A stretch of 64,000 nucleotides of DNA, from contig NZ_JANHOF010000018.1 in assembly GCF_024498075.1 (NCBI RefSeq), positions 23,578-87,577 on the forward strand, read 5' to 3'. Below, piece by piece: positions 37,301 to 45,315 of the stretch (the first letter of the stretch is position 1; each line of letters begins with the position of its first letter). The DNA is from Paenibacillus mendelii (GTDB lineage: Bacteria; Bacillota; Bacilli; Paenibacillales; Paenibacillaceae). The notes beneath the pieces were generated by a model. The model ran no database searches and was not told the origin of the DNA. It saw nothing but the letters and a program-made list of their open reading frames with translations. Both the position numbers and the translations under genes were made by a program.

Positions 37301-39830
37301 AAAACTGAACGAGCCTATGTGGAATGTGCGTATGCCGTTAACCTATCAAACAGGAGTTACTGACAATGAAGCCGCAGTCTCATTTAATTACAATGATGAG
37401 TATTTATTTGTAGCAGCAGCGGTTAAAGATCATCATGTCATCAACTCCGGCGCGTCCAATCCGTGGGATGACGATTCATTGGAAATCTATGTGGATGGGA
37501 CAGGTAAGCGAGGTGCGTATGATGATCATACGGTCAGATATGTTTTTAGGGTAAATGACCCTCAATTATATATTTATCGAGAGAACCCTAGAGCGAATGA
37601 AAAGATTAAATACAGCTACGCCGCTACAGCAGATGGTTATAACATGGAGATCGCTATTCCATGGCGATCGCTTGATATTAATCCGATCGTAAACAACATC
37701 ATCGCCCTCACCGCTCATGTGAACGATAAGGATGTCGATGATGCCAGTGTTGCAGCGGCAGGAAAGCTCATCTTGACGGAGGATAGCTCACAGGATACCG
37801 TATCTTCCTCAGCATGGCTGCCCAAAAAGTTTGTAAAAGAAAAAACAGTCTACAAGCTTGAATCGGTTAACCAAGCCGCGATGAATATCGACGGGATAGT
37901 CGATGAAGCAGCCTGGAATACGAATTGGAACATCAGCTATAAAGCCTTTGGCAATTTGCTTGATGAAAGCAGCGGAGGCAGATTGGGATTGCTGTGGAGC
38001 CCGGAATATTTGTACGCAGCCTTTGACGTAAAGGATGGGCATATCAGAACGACGACTACCAATTCGGTTTGGGAAGATACAAGCGTCGAATTGTTCGTGG
38101 ACAGTAACTTTGTCCAAGGTCCGCGCGACAGCAAAACACATCAATACACCATTCGAGTTGATGATCCTGTTACTTATTATAATGGCTTTCCAGATGCTAA
38201 CCTTACACAAGGTATTATTCAAAAAAGCACGCGTACGGGGGATGGCTATCAGGTCGAGATGGCGATTCCCTGGACAACGATCGGCATTACGCCTGAAGCA
38301 GGCAAAAAGATAGGAGCTACGGCGCATATTAATCTGGTGGAACCTAACAATCTGAACGGAGTGGCTCTCAGCTTGGCGGACAATGGCTTGCAGGACGGAG
38401 CTAACACGGCTAACTATGTTGCCTTTGAGTTAAGAATGCTTCCGGCAGTGAGTAGCTACACGGTGAGCTTCCAAACATACGGCGGCACAGCGGTAGCGAA
38501 TCAAACTGTCGTCGACGGAAGCAAGGCGACGCAGCCAGCCGCTCCGACGAAAGAGGGCTATACGTTCGGTGGCTGGTACACAAGCAGCACGTACGTAACG
38601 GCATTCGACTTCGACGCAGCGATCGCGGGCAATGTGACGGCGCATGCGAAGTGGACGGCGATTCCGGTAGATCCGGAAGTTCCGCCAACCTCCTCGCCTG
38701 GAGGAACTTCGGGGGGCGGTCAAGAAACGGGTTCGTCGGCTAGGGAGTATGTGGTGAAGGCGCAAGATATTTTATCGGAGAAGCCGCAAATTACGCTTGC
38801 AGCGGGAAAAGAGACAGCAACGATCTCGCTTGAGCTGCTTAAGCAGCTTCAACAGCAACATAAGCCGCTGACGATTGAGCAGGGCGGGGCGCAATTGTCG
38901 CTTAGCCCGGAGTCGATAGAGGAATTGCTGAAGTCCGGCGCGGCAGCCGGCTCCGCCAATCTGACGCTTGAACTGAAAGCCGTGACGAAGCAGGAAGGTC
39001 AAAGTCTTGTTTCGCTTGCCGCTAGCAAGCAAAAAGCCGATATTTCATTGCCGGATCAGGTGTGGGAAGTTTCGGTAAAATGGAAGCAAGGCTCGAACGA
39101 GCAAGCGGCGAAGCTGCTCGGTGCGCCGCTGACATTGTCCTGGCCGCTCGCCGAAAAACCGGCTAACTATCACCTTTATCGCATTGGAGAGGGTGGAGAG
39201 CTTGTCTACTTGCAAGAAAAAGTAGAGAATGGCCGGATCACCGTCCAATTGCTGGAGGCAGGCAAGATAGCGGGCTTGGTGTTTGTGAAGAAATTCGATG
39301 ATTTATTCAAGGTTCAATGGGCGCAAGAGGCCATCCGTGAACTTGCTGCCAGACAGATTCTGAAAGGCACGTCAATGACAACTTTTGCGCCTGACCGCGA
39401 GATAACGCGCGCTGAGTTCGCAGCAATATTGGCAAGAACGCTGGGGCTTGCCGATCACGGAAGCGGCACATTTGCAGACGTAAGCGCTGATGCGTGGTAT
39501 GCAGTTGCAGTCAATGCAGCTGCACAGGCGGGATTGATCAATGGCCAGGGCAACGACTGCTTTGCTCCGAATGCGGCAATTACGCGCGAGGAAATGGCGG
39601 TTATGCTGCAGCGAGCTGTGGAATGGCAGACCAAGCAAACATTCCAACCCGATTTAACTCATAGCTTTGGAGATGACGCGCAAATTTCTCCGTGGGCAAG
39701 AGGGGCAACTCAAGTTTTGGCAGAGCTGGGCATTATGGTCGGAAGAAGCAATAACCATTTTGCGCCGAAAGTGTCTGTTACTCGCGCCGAAGCAGCGCAG
39801 GCCATCTATAATTACCTGAATAAACAATAA
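34314..39830 (+). CDS. Multidomain surface enzyme: GH123/DUF4091-like, two CBM9-like, InlB-type repeat, three SLH domains
   Basis: 1838 residues from ATG 34314 (TTG 34311 has slightly better spacing from AGGAG). Domains in order: signal peptide 1-36; carbohydrate-binding beta-sandwich about 45-205; DUF4091/GH123-like catalytic region about 215-730 with YYLGGEIDEPTPAKFD, the acidic D-E pair near 490 being the likely catalytic site; a spacer about 740-980; CBM9-like domains near 990-1165 (LDGKLNEPMWNV) and 1189-1370 (IDGIVDEAAWN); a bacterial repeat ending GYTFGGWYTSS about 1380-1455; a Gly/Ser/Pro linker; three SLH domains 1664-1838. It should be anchored to wall polysaccharide and act on external glycan, feeding the importer upstream. 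Confidence 0.85.
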   Translation: MKKWKSKSKRLALQLIILCLVIPAFAGAGHAPKTAAATSGNKIDNAGFELQSGGMPVGWTNSGNANFGISNVEKHSGNSSVYFDYPDNGDWQHWLYYWRYTSDIPIDESKDYEYSVWVKAENAGQAGLPSLNLDYYGDSGWITNADFTLDTPLTGEWQHLVFKLPLHLPITKGVKRVMPYLLIKGGTGRVYFDDVSFVQLNADTDPEPTEGTYSVWTAPSVMNLKRDAAPLSSTEVNLEMAKREYQSGQVLLTAEGGYANITNAEISDLTSGSATIPASQVEVLVQHYVKTTNKSNSAYEPGWYPDALIPYSPYMNLHGSIQVQSGNNQAIWFTVKTEEDTPAGVYTGTISITANGSVAQVPITVKVRNFALPEQNHSQTAFAIWGSMLPAGYPGLVEDSPEYWAIYRNYYEFLLNYHVTPTYLPIPWDYEHYAENAEPYVNDPRVSAYNIPYAVGDFDKGPNGEDSRAEKLVQSLGNEGLLDKAYYYLGGEIDEPTPAKFDLVKQRSQQIAAIDPDLRHIVTTSLHPDLIQDVNTFAPLFRDFESEEYLQQVKNFQANGGNMWWYGCVVPANPYPTYHIDDDLISARLVPWMQRSYGIEGNLYWSVNVYQKWTGSQYVARDIWNDPMAFPGANGDGFLLYPGAKYGMNSPIATLRLQTIRDGNQDFEYLWLLEDRIKQAAQQLGVQVSAKELIQPYYDRLFTNVKSFTKDPQDLQQVRSEIADFIEELSKNPQALVLINDLPHEFTKKEVVVYAAKGTEVTINGENINGAAIAGNSISDRYSYTMNFGLGTNDLSIKLKQGVNELTVTKRVVIKSLIIEPIMLKKVINNFLDQQMISGITPVYGSTIVGITEDHAKGDGKALRVKIPASDQESYPGIRIPVDAELKDFTWAKTVEFDTFNPTNEQKYIFIKLIDKSGVASDHRIGIIVPGDNHVSFELSELKNDVSDIASITLYTLTDSQEAELYFSDLYLLGIDREAMKQYDLPFSQVAPYLDGKLNEPMWNVRMPLTYQTGVTDNEAAVSFNYNDEYLFVAAAVKDHHVINSGASNPWDDDSLEIYVDGTGKRGAYDDHTVRYVFRVNDPQLYIYRENPRANEKIKYSYAATADGYNMEIAIPWRSLDINPIVNNIIALTAHVNDKDVDDASVAAAGKLILTEDSSQDTVSSSAWLPKKFVKEKTVYKLESVNQAAMNIDGIVDEAAWNTNWNISYKAFGNLLDESSGGRLGLLWSPEYLYAAFDVKDGHIRTTTTNSVWEDTSVELFVDSNFVQGPRDSKTHQYTIRVDDPVTYYNGFPDANLTQGIIQKSTRTGDGYQVEMAIPWTTIGITPEAGKKIGATAHINLVEPNNLNGVALSLADNGLQDGANTANYVAFELRMLPAVSSYTVSFQTYGGTAVANQTVVDGSKATQPAAPTKEGYTFGGWYTSSTYVTAFDFDAAIAGNVTAHAKWTAIPVDPEVPPTSSPGGTSGGGQETGSSAREYVVKAQDILSEKPQITLAAGKETATISLELLKQLQQQHKPLTIEQGGAQLSLSPESIEELLKSGAAAGSANLTLELKAVTKQEGQSLVSLAASKQKADISLPDQVWEVSVKWKQGSNEQAAKLLGAPLTLSWPLAEKPANYHLYRIGEGGELVYLQEKVENGRITVQLLEAGKIAGLVFVKKFDDLFKVQWAQEAIRELAARQILKGTSMTTFAPDREITRAEFAAILARTLGLADHGSGTFADVSADAWYAVAVNAAAQAGLINGQGNDCFAPNAAITREEMAVMLQRAVEWQTKQTFQPDLTHSFGDDAQISPWARGATQVLAELGIMVGRSNNHFAPKVSVTRAEAAQAIYNYLNKQ

Positions 39831-39837
39831 TCGCCAT

Positions 39838-39878
39838 GAACCGCCGTGCTAGTACCGATGTGCCAGCACGGCGGTTTA
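39838..39878 (+). terminator. Hairpin downstream of surface enzyme operon
   Basis: Arms AACCGCCGTGCT / AGCACGGCGGTT with a 14-base loop, then TAAACG. A weak T-run; probably the operon terminator together with the next hairpin. Confidence 0.6.
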
Positions 39879-39986
39879 AACGTGCCGGGATGTTTCTTCT
39901 GGCTCTGCTCCGTTCCGCAGGGAGGTGCCGAACATACCCGGCCATTGTGCCGGCTTTGCACAAGGTCGTGTACGGCCGCAACGATG

Positions 39987-40028
39987 AAGCCCCCCAATTC
40001 GCGAGGAATCGCGCTTTGGGGGCTTTTC
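39987..40028. terminator. Bidirectional terminator before tatC
   Basis: AAGCCCCC (39987 onward) pairs with GGGGGCTT (40018-40025), followed by TT on the + strand. It lies a few bases from the tatC stop, serving convergent transcripts. The DNA between this and the previous hairpin also holds an imperfect GCCGGGATGTT / AACATACCCGGC inverted pair. Confidence 0.65.
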
Positions 40029-40031
40029 GAC

Positions 40032-40793
40032 TTACCCTTCATTCTCTCTCATTTGCATGCGCTTGCTGTAAGCGACGTTTGACAATAACACGCTGAATTC
40101 ATACAGCAATAGGAGAGGTACAGCTACGAGCATGTCCGATATGGCATCTGGCGGGGTGACCATAACACCAATCAGGATAAGAACAAACCATGCGATCTTG
40201 CGCGCTTTCTTGAGGATGCGGGGATTCAGAATGCCGATTCGACTCAGAAAGAGAACAATAATCGGGAGCTCGAACAATAGGGAAATGGGCAGAAGGATAT
40301 TAAATAAAAAAGAAAAATACGCCATGACACCATAGGTTTGCGCCAAGCCCATGTTGTCCGTCATTTTCTCCGTGAATAGGAACGCCATAGGGAAGACAAC
40401 GAAGTAGGAAAATGTTAAGCCGACGAGGAACAGGATCAATGCCCACGGTACGTAACGCAATGTTGCTCTCTGTTCCTGTTTCCCGAGCGCAGGACGCACA
40501 AAGGACCACAATTGGAACATCGTATGTGGAATAGCCAGAACAAACGAAATCACAAATGCAAACTTCATATATAATCCGATCGCGTCCCATGGTGAGAACG
40601 CATTCAAGTGCAGATGGCGGGTAGGTGCGGCGGCAACCAAATAGTTAAAGAGCGGTTGTGCGCCGAATAAACCGCCAGCCAGCCCGAGCGTAAATACGAT
40701 TAAACAATAAATGATCCTTTTACGCAACTCGCCCAAATGCCCCGTCAACGGCATCCATTCATCATCGCGAAGTGAGTCTGGACTTTCCTTCAT
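40032..40793 (-). CDS. tatC: Twin-arginine translocase subunit TatC
   Basis: 253 residues with six transmembrane helices. The family signature MPLTGHLGELRKRIIYC lies at residues 14-30, with the conserved Glu of the H-L-x-E-L-R motif that helps recognise the RR signal. FSYFVVFPMAFLFTE and VTPPDAISDMLVAVPLLLLYEFSVLLS are further TatC landmarks. It is downstream of tatA on the minus strand (101 bp apart). With TatA it exports folded proteins bearing a twin-arginine signal. The divergent neighbour at 41410 carries such a signal. Confidence 0.95.
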   Translation of the reverse strand: MKESPDSLRDDEWMPLTGHLGELRKRIIYCLIVFTLGLAGGLFGAQPLFNYLVAAAPTRHLHLNAFSPWDAIGLYMKFAFVISFVLAIPHTMFQLWSFVRPALGKQEQRATLRYVPWALILFLVGLTFSYFVVFPMAFLFTEKMTDNMGLAQTYGVMAYFSFLFNILLPISLLFELPIIVLFLSRIGILNPRILKKARKIAWFVLILIGVMVTPPDAISDMLVAVPLLLLYEFSVLLSNVAYSKRMQMRENEG

Positions 40794-40894
40794 TCCTATT
40801 CGCCCCCATATAACAATAGGACTGTCCTCATCGCAAATGGACCATTTACGCTGAAGACAGTCCCTTCAATTGATTTGCCAGTCAATCCGTTTGC

Positions 40895-41131
40895 TTATTC
40901 CGAAAGATGTGGTTCCGCCTTCAACTGCCCGTTTTCTTTCGGAGAGACGTCCACACGGCGTGTCAAACTCTCTTGAGAATCATCGACGCTAACCAAATCG
41001 TTAGCGCCTTTCTTGAACTCGCGCAATGTACGTCCGAACGCTTTTCCTAATTCGGGAAGCTTGTTAGGACTAAACAGCAACAGGGCGATAAGCACAAGCA
41101 AAATGATACCCGACGCACCCATTCCGGCCAT
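40895..41131 (-). CDS. tatA: Twin-arginine translocase subunit TatA/TatE
   Basis: 78 residues with RBS ATGGAGG. A short N-terminus and one transmembrane helix (SGIILLVLIALLLF) are followed by the hinge FSPNKLPELGKAFGRTLREFKKG and an acidic tail. This is the TatA pattern with the conserved P-x-L-G-x-x-x-G. Transcribed first in a tatA-tatC operon, from a promoter carrying a minus-strand copy of the element shared with three other promoters in this window. Confidence 0.95.
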   Translation of the reverse strand: MAGMGASGIILLVLIALLLFSPNKLPELGKAFGRTLREFKKGANDLVSVDDSQESLTRRVDVSPKENGQLKAEPHLSE

Positions 41132-41183
41132 AGATAAACCTCCATTTCTGCTTATTCACAGTAAATTCGCTTACCTGATCCTC

Positions 41184-41247
41184 ACTATACAGTCGGGACA
41201 ATTTTGCAATTATAGGCATTTTTAAACTTTTATATGCATTTGTATAC
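41184..41247 (-). promoter_or_regulatory. Shared promoter element, copy D (tatA-tatC)
   Basis: On the minus strand the 32-bp element runs 41247 down to 41216. It starts GTATACAAATGCATATAAAA and ends ATGC. TATAGT (41189-41184) lies 26 bp after it, exactly the geometry and -10 sequence of copy A at 28475. Confidence 0.7.
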
Positions 41248-41283
41248 TGGGTTTCGCCCGTATATTTCGGGATTCGCGAGGTT

Positions 41284-41347
41284 GTATACAAAGGTAAGCA
41301 AAAGTAGAGAGATGCATATCGAATCGTATACAACCTACCTATATACT
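41284..41347 (+). promoter_or_regulatory. Shared promoter element, copy B (Tat-exported beta-helix gene)
   Basis: Element 41284-41315 (GTATACAAA ... CAAAAGTAGAGA ... ATGC), TATACT at 41342-41347, again 26 bp after the element. The GTATAC is also part of a larger inverted pair, AGGTTGTATAC / GTATACAACCT, spanning about 41280-41336. Confidence 0.7.
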
Positions 41348-41409
41348 CGGGCTGTGATACACCTGTATCATGATTAGCTTCTATCTCTTACTATACGGAG
41401 GTAACAACG

Positions 41410-43107
41410 ATGCACAACGGAATGGAAGACATGGAAGGAACGGAACTGCAGCACTCGGGCAACACAGCACAGAACGAAAAGCAAGGGCTGATTAGCAGGA
41501 GAACGATGCTGGCTTCGTTAGGGATGGCGGGTGTTGCACTGGCTTCTTCGGGATTGATTGGAGGAGCGATTTCTACAGCTCATGCGGAGAGCGGCGATCG
41601 GCGCAAGACAGTTAAAGATATAATGTCGGAAAACTCGGTTGTTCACGTGTCGATCGCAGATTTGCGCGCACTAAACAATCAGAGTCCTGAAACGGTGTAC
41701 TATGTAACGGATTCAGGGCAAGAAGGGATGTTCCGTTTGAATGCGACGGACACGACTTCTACGGATAATGTAGGAACGAAACTTGTTGCTGCTTCCGGAG
41801 CGAGATTTGAAAGGATTATCGATGACATGATTAATGTAAAATGGTTTGGGGCTAAAGGAGACGGCCTTCACGATGACACGACCGCCATTCAGCAAGCGAT
41901 CGATGCTAAGCAAGGCACGGTGTTTCTACCGAAAGGGAGATATTTGACATCTGCTCCAATAGTGGTGCAGACAGGCGATGCGCTAGTCGGCGAAGGCCCT
42001 GAAGTTACGATTATTGAGAAAACGACAACGACTGCTGCAACATTAGGCACCAGAACCATGTGGAGTGCGGTAGATAATTACAATGTCGATGCGGTCATCA
42101 TTGCACTGGCCCCAAATGACGACTACGTGAGATATCTTCATATTGAAGGAATCATGGCTAAACGCGGTGAAACACCTACTACATTGCCCAAAAATGCGTC
42201 CTACTGCTTCTATGCTCCCCGGATTTATTTTCTTACACAAAAAAACGTGGAATATCGCCATGCCGAGACGGGGTACTACACAGCGAATGCCTGGATGGTG
42301 ACATTGGAGCGGGTATCGTCGCGTTGGGTAAACAAAGGTTTTGTGTGCGGCGACTACGATGCGCAAGGCGGAGGAGGAACAAGCCATACTGTCACCTCTT
42401 GTTGGGCGGGAGGCTGTGAGAAGTGGGCATGGAAAATTAACGTCTCCTATTCCAACTTTATTGCATGCGGAGCAGATTATATTGGATTCAACGCTGATAA
42501 CCCGCCAGAGTATGTTTACCAGCTTCGTGGCATTGCATTGACTTTGACCGGTTGCGGCACGGAAGAAGCCAGAGGTACACTCATATCCGTTCATGATATA
42601 CCTTCTATAGGATTAGCAAGTTCTGTCAACATCGTAGGCTTTATGACCTATAACTATTATGGAGACCGGACAGTGCCTGGATCTTATGTCGTTAGTGTAC
42701 GGAATAATTCTCAGCTCACCATAACCGGCGGAGATATGGCGGTCGTGAGCAATGCGCATGCCAAATTCGCCGAAGTTACTAACAGTTCGAAATTATTTAT
42801 CAACGGATTGACAACGAATCTGAATTATTTGGATGATTCAGAAATCGTTTGCTCGAACAAGGGAGAAGCCTCTATCGCAGGGGCCAAAATGAAATCGCTG
42901 GCCGAAGGTCAGGATAAAAGAGACAGCTTTTCAACGAACGGCAGCATTAACATTGTGGGCGCCTGGAATAAAGGGCAGCTCAAATTCACCGATTCAACAT
43001 CCAAACAAGCCTCTCATCTGTGGGTTGATGCTTCCGGTTCTCTACGCTTCAAGAAGAACGGCGCACCGACGTCGGATACCGACGGTCAAGTGGTTGCGCT
43101 AGTGTAG
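41410..43107 (+). CDS. Tat-exported right-handed beta-helix (pectate lyase superfamily) protein
   Basis: 565 residues with RBS ACGGAGG. The N-terminus has a twin-arginine signal: LISRRTMLASLGMAGVALA, then a cleavage region STAHAES near residue 60. VKWFGAKGDGLHDDTTAIQQAID (about residues 140-162) is the hallmark of the pectate_lyase_3/beta-helix superfamily, followed by repetitive beta-coil sequence. The C-terminus LWVDASGSLRFKKNGAPTSDTDG resembles tail-fibre-like proteins. Activity unproven. It is divergent from tatA with matching promoter elements, so it is probably the dedicated cargo of this TatAC. Confidence 0.85.
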   Translation: MHNGMEDMEGTELQHSGNTAQNEKQGLISRRTMLASLGMAGVALASSGLIGGAISTAHAESGDRRKTVKDIMSENSVVHVSIADLRALNNQSPETVYYVTDSGQEGMFRLNATDTTSTDNVGTKLVAASGARFERIIDDMINVKWFGAKGDGLHDDTTAIQQAIDAKQGTVFLPKGRYLTSAPIVVQTGDALVGEGPEVTIIEKTTTTAATLGTRTMWSAVDNYNVDAVIIALAPNDDYVRYLHIEGIMAKRGETPTTLPKNASYCFYAPRIYFLTQKNVEYRHAETGYYTANAWMVTLERVSSRWVNKGFVCGDYDAQGGGGTSHTVTSCWAGGCEKWAWKINVSYSNFIACGADYIGFNADNPPEYVYQLRGIALTLTGCGTEEARGTLISVHDIPSIGLASSVNIVGFMTYNYYGDRTVPGSYVVSVRNNSQLTITGGDMAVVSNAHAKFAEVTNSSKLFINGLTTNLNYLDDSEIVCSNKGEASIAGAKMKSLAEGQDKRDSFSTNGSINIVGAWNKGQLKFTDSTSKQASHLWVDASGSLRFKKNGAPTSDTDGQVVALV

Positions 43108-43132
43108 GGGGGCGGACAACAGCACCAGGACG

Positions 43133-44818
43133 GTGACTGTCGGCTCAAGCCCTTCGGCGCTGGCGATCTACGAGGATGGCAATAAAGTTTATGTCGCGAA
43201 TGCCGGCAGCAATAACGTCACAGTCATTGATGGAGCAACGTATGCAATAACGCAGATCTCAAGCGGCAAGAACCCTGTCGCTCTTGCGGTAGATCCTGTC
43301 TCTGCGCATGTGTACGTGGCGAATTTTAATGGCAATTCGCTGACGGTCATTGTAGAGCGTCGCACAACAGAAATGGATTTAAGCAGCCTGACGTTAAGCG
43401 TCGGCAGTCTCACTCCGGCATTCGATCCGCTCACGAACAATTACAGCGTTAACGTCGATAATGGGATTTCAACATTGACGGTTACCGCGTCAACCGTTCA
43501 TGAAGGGGCATCGATTCGTGTAGGGGCAACAGCATACGGCAATAGCGCTGTCGTTCCAGTCACTCTGCACGTAGGGAAGAATGAGTTGGTCATTCAGGTT
43601 CAATCGCCGGATGGGTATAGGAGCCGTGGGTATAACCTGACCATTTATCGCGCCAGCGGCACTGCGCCCGAGACGCCTACAGACGGAGGCCATTCCACTC
43701 CTCCTAACGGTCAAGGGACAGACTCGAGCGGAATAACGACTGTTCCTGGCAGGCTTAAACTTGCCCCTTCAACGGCTACGATCAGCGTGACACCTGATAC
43801 CGACGGAACTCCCGTGTATAAGGCCGTCCTTCATGCGGAACCGCTGATGAAGGCGCTCGGCATGCTGAAGGACAAGGAACAGAGCGAACGAGTCGTTACG
43901 TTTGAAATCACTGGAACCGAACAGGTGCGGCAGGTTGGCATTCCGGGTCAGGTGATACTCGATTCAGCCAGCTTGAATGAGACCTTCATCAGAATCAAAG
44001 CTGCCAATGCCGATTACAGCTTGCCGACCCATCAGGCATCTCTCGTATCCTTCTTGCAGCAGCTTGGACAGGATCAAGCGAACAAAGCGATCATCTATGT
44101 GTCGATGAGAACGATCACAGGTTCCGACGCGCAACGAATTGCCGATCATCTGGCGGAGGCGGGTATCGAACTGCTCGGAGACATCGTTGACTTTACGCTT
44201 ACGGTGGAGACTAACGGTAAGAGTTATACGCTCTCCGATTACGGCAGCACGTATGTGGCAAGAAGCCTCTATCTTCCAGGAACGATTGATGCTTCCCACA
44301 GCACGGCGGTTGTCATTGATCCGGTCACCGGCAACGTTTCCTTCGTTCCTTCCGTATTCAGAGCGGCTGACGGGGGCACGGCAGCAACCATTTATCGAAA
44401 CACAAGCAGCCTGTACGCGGTTGTGCGTTCTATGAAAACATTCGCCGATCTGTCCGGACATTGGGCGAAATCCGATGTGGAATTGCTTGCGTCCAAACAA
44501 ATTGTAAAGGGTGTTTCCACAAAGAACTTCGCTCCGAACAATAACGTAACGCGAGCTGAGTTTGTCAGCTTGATCGTGCGCGCACTCGGACTTGGCGAGG
44601 AAGCGTCGTATACCGAGAGGTTCATCGACGTTTCGGCAACGGATTGGTTTGTCGGAGCAGTTGGCGCCGCATCCAAGGTCTCTATCGTTAACGGCCTGGA
44701 AGACGGCACTTTCCGTCCCGGAGAAACGATCACGCGGGAACAGATGGCAGTGATGTTGTCGAATGCGTTGAAATTTGCGATCAACAAATTCGCGGCATCG
44801 ACCACGGCGAATGTCTGA
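43133..44818 (+). CDS. SLH-domain protein with YVTN-type propeller repeats, apparently truncated at both ends
   Basis: 561 residues read from GTG 43133, with no convincing ribosome site and no signal peptide. In the same frame, propeller-like sequence (ADNSTRTVTVG) continues upstream into the stop region of the previous gene, so the 5' end is missing. Content: YVTN-type repeat VYVANAGSNNVTVIDGATY; a cadherin-like beta domain about 80-180; a Pro/Thr linker; a long middle domain; and SLH domains DLSGHWAKSDVELLASKQIV and RFIDVSATDWFVGAVGAASKV. The usual third SLH domain is absent and the reading ends ASTTANV right at an MBL-fold remnant. Likely non-exported, hence a degraded gene. Confidence 0.7.
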   Translation: MTVGSSPSALAIYEDGNKVYVANAGSNNVTVIDGATYAITQISSGKNPVALAVDPVSAHVYVANFNGNSLTVIVERRTTEMDLSSLTLSVGSLTPAFDPLTNNYSVNVDNGISTLTVTASTVHEGASIRVGATAYGNSAVVPVTLHVGKNELVIQVQSPDGYRSRGYNLTIYRASGTAPETPTDGGHSTPPNGQGTDSSGITTVPGRLKLAPSTATISVTPDTDGTPVYKAVLHAEPLMKALGMLKDKEQSERVVTFEITGTEQVRQVGIPGQVILDSASLNETFIRIKAANADYSLPTHQASLVSFLQQLGQDQANKAIIYVSMRTITGSDAQRIADHLAEAGIELLGDIVDFTLTVETNGKSYTLSDYGSTYVARSLYLPGTIDASHSTAVVIDPVTGNVSFVPSVFRAADGGTAATIYRNTSSLYAVVRSMKTFADLSGHWAKSDVELLASKQIVKGVSTKNFAPNNNVTRAEFVSLIVRALGLGEEASYTERFIDVSATDWFVGAVGAASKVSIVNGLEDGTFRPGETITREQMAVMLSNALKFAINKFAASTTANV

Positions 44819-44820
44819 AT

Positions 44821-45255
44821 TTGGATGGTGGTATAAGCGTGCACGCCCATGCGGCCAAGCACGAGGATTTTGAATCGACGGCGGAGGGTCATCATCTTTT
44901 TCTAAGTTACATGCTGCGGTTCGGCGATGATCTTGATTTGTTTCATGCGGGAGACACGATTGCCTTTCCGGAGCTGGAGGCGTGGGTTGAGCCGTTTCAG
45001 CCGGATATCGCGATGCTGCCGATTAACGGGCGCGATTACGTTAGACAAACGGCGGGCATATCCGGCAATATGAACTATCGGGAAGCGGCCGATTTCGGTT
45101 ATCGCGTCGGCGCGCGGCTGATCGTGCCTATGCACGTCGGTCTGTTCAGGCACAATGACGAGAATCCGGCCTATTTTGTCGACTATCTGAGTACCGTTTA
45201 TCCGAATCAGCCTTTTCATCTTTTTGCATCGGGAGAGAGAAGTGTGTTTCCTTAA
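44821..45255 (+). pseudogene. C-terminal remnant of UlaG-like MBL-fold metallohydrolase
   Basis: 144 residues with no real start codon or ribosome site. LFHAGDTIAFPELEAW, IAMLPINGRDYVRQTAGISGNMNYREAADFGYR and VPMHVGLFRHNDENPAYFVDYL are the C-terminal half of UlaG-like (L-ascorbate-6-phosphate lactonase-like) enzymes. The N-terminal HxHxDH zinc motif is missing. It abuts the truncated SLH gene within a few bases, marking a deletion junction near 44.81 kb. Confidence 0.8.
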
Positions 45256-45315
45256 AGGATGAGGAAATGCGTTAATAGAAGTTGCCAACAGTAAACGACG
45301 AGAGGATCGAGCGGC

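Noticed and set aside
39836..40096. Several overlapping ORFs of 65-85 codons on both strands between the surface enzyme and tatC
   Set aside because: They arise from hairpin-forming terminator sequence and have no ribosome sites.
41280..41336. AGGTTGTATAC / GTATACAACCT pair as an independent repressor operator
   Set aside because: One arm belongs to the shared 32-bp element; since other copies lack the second arm, a separate operator is not supported.
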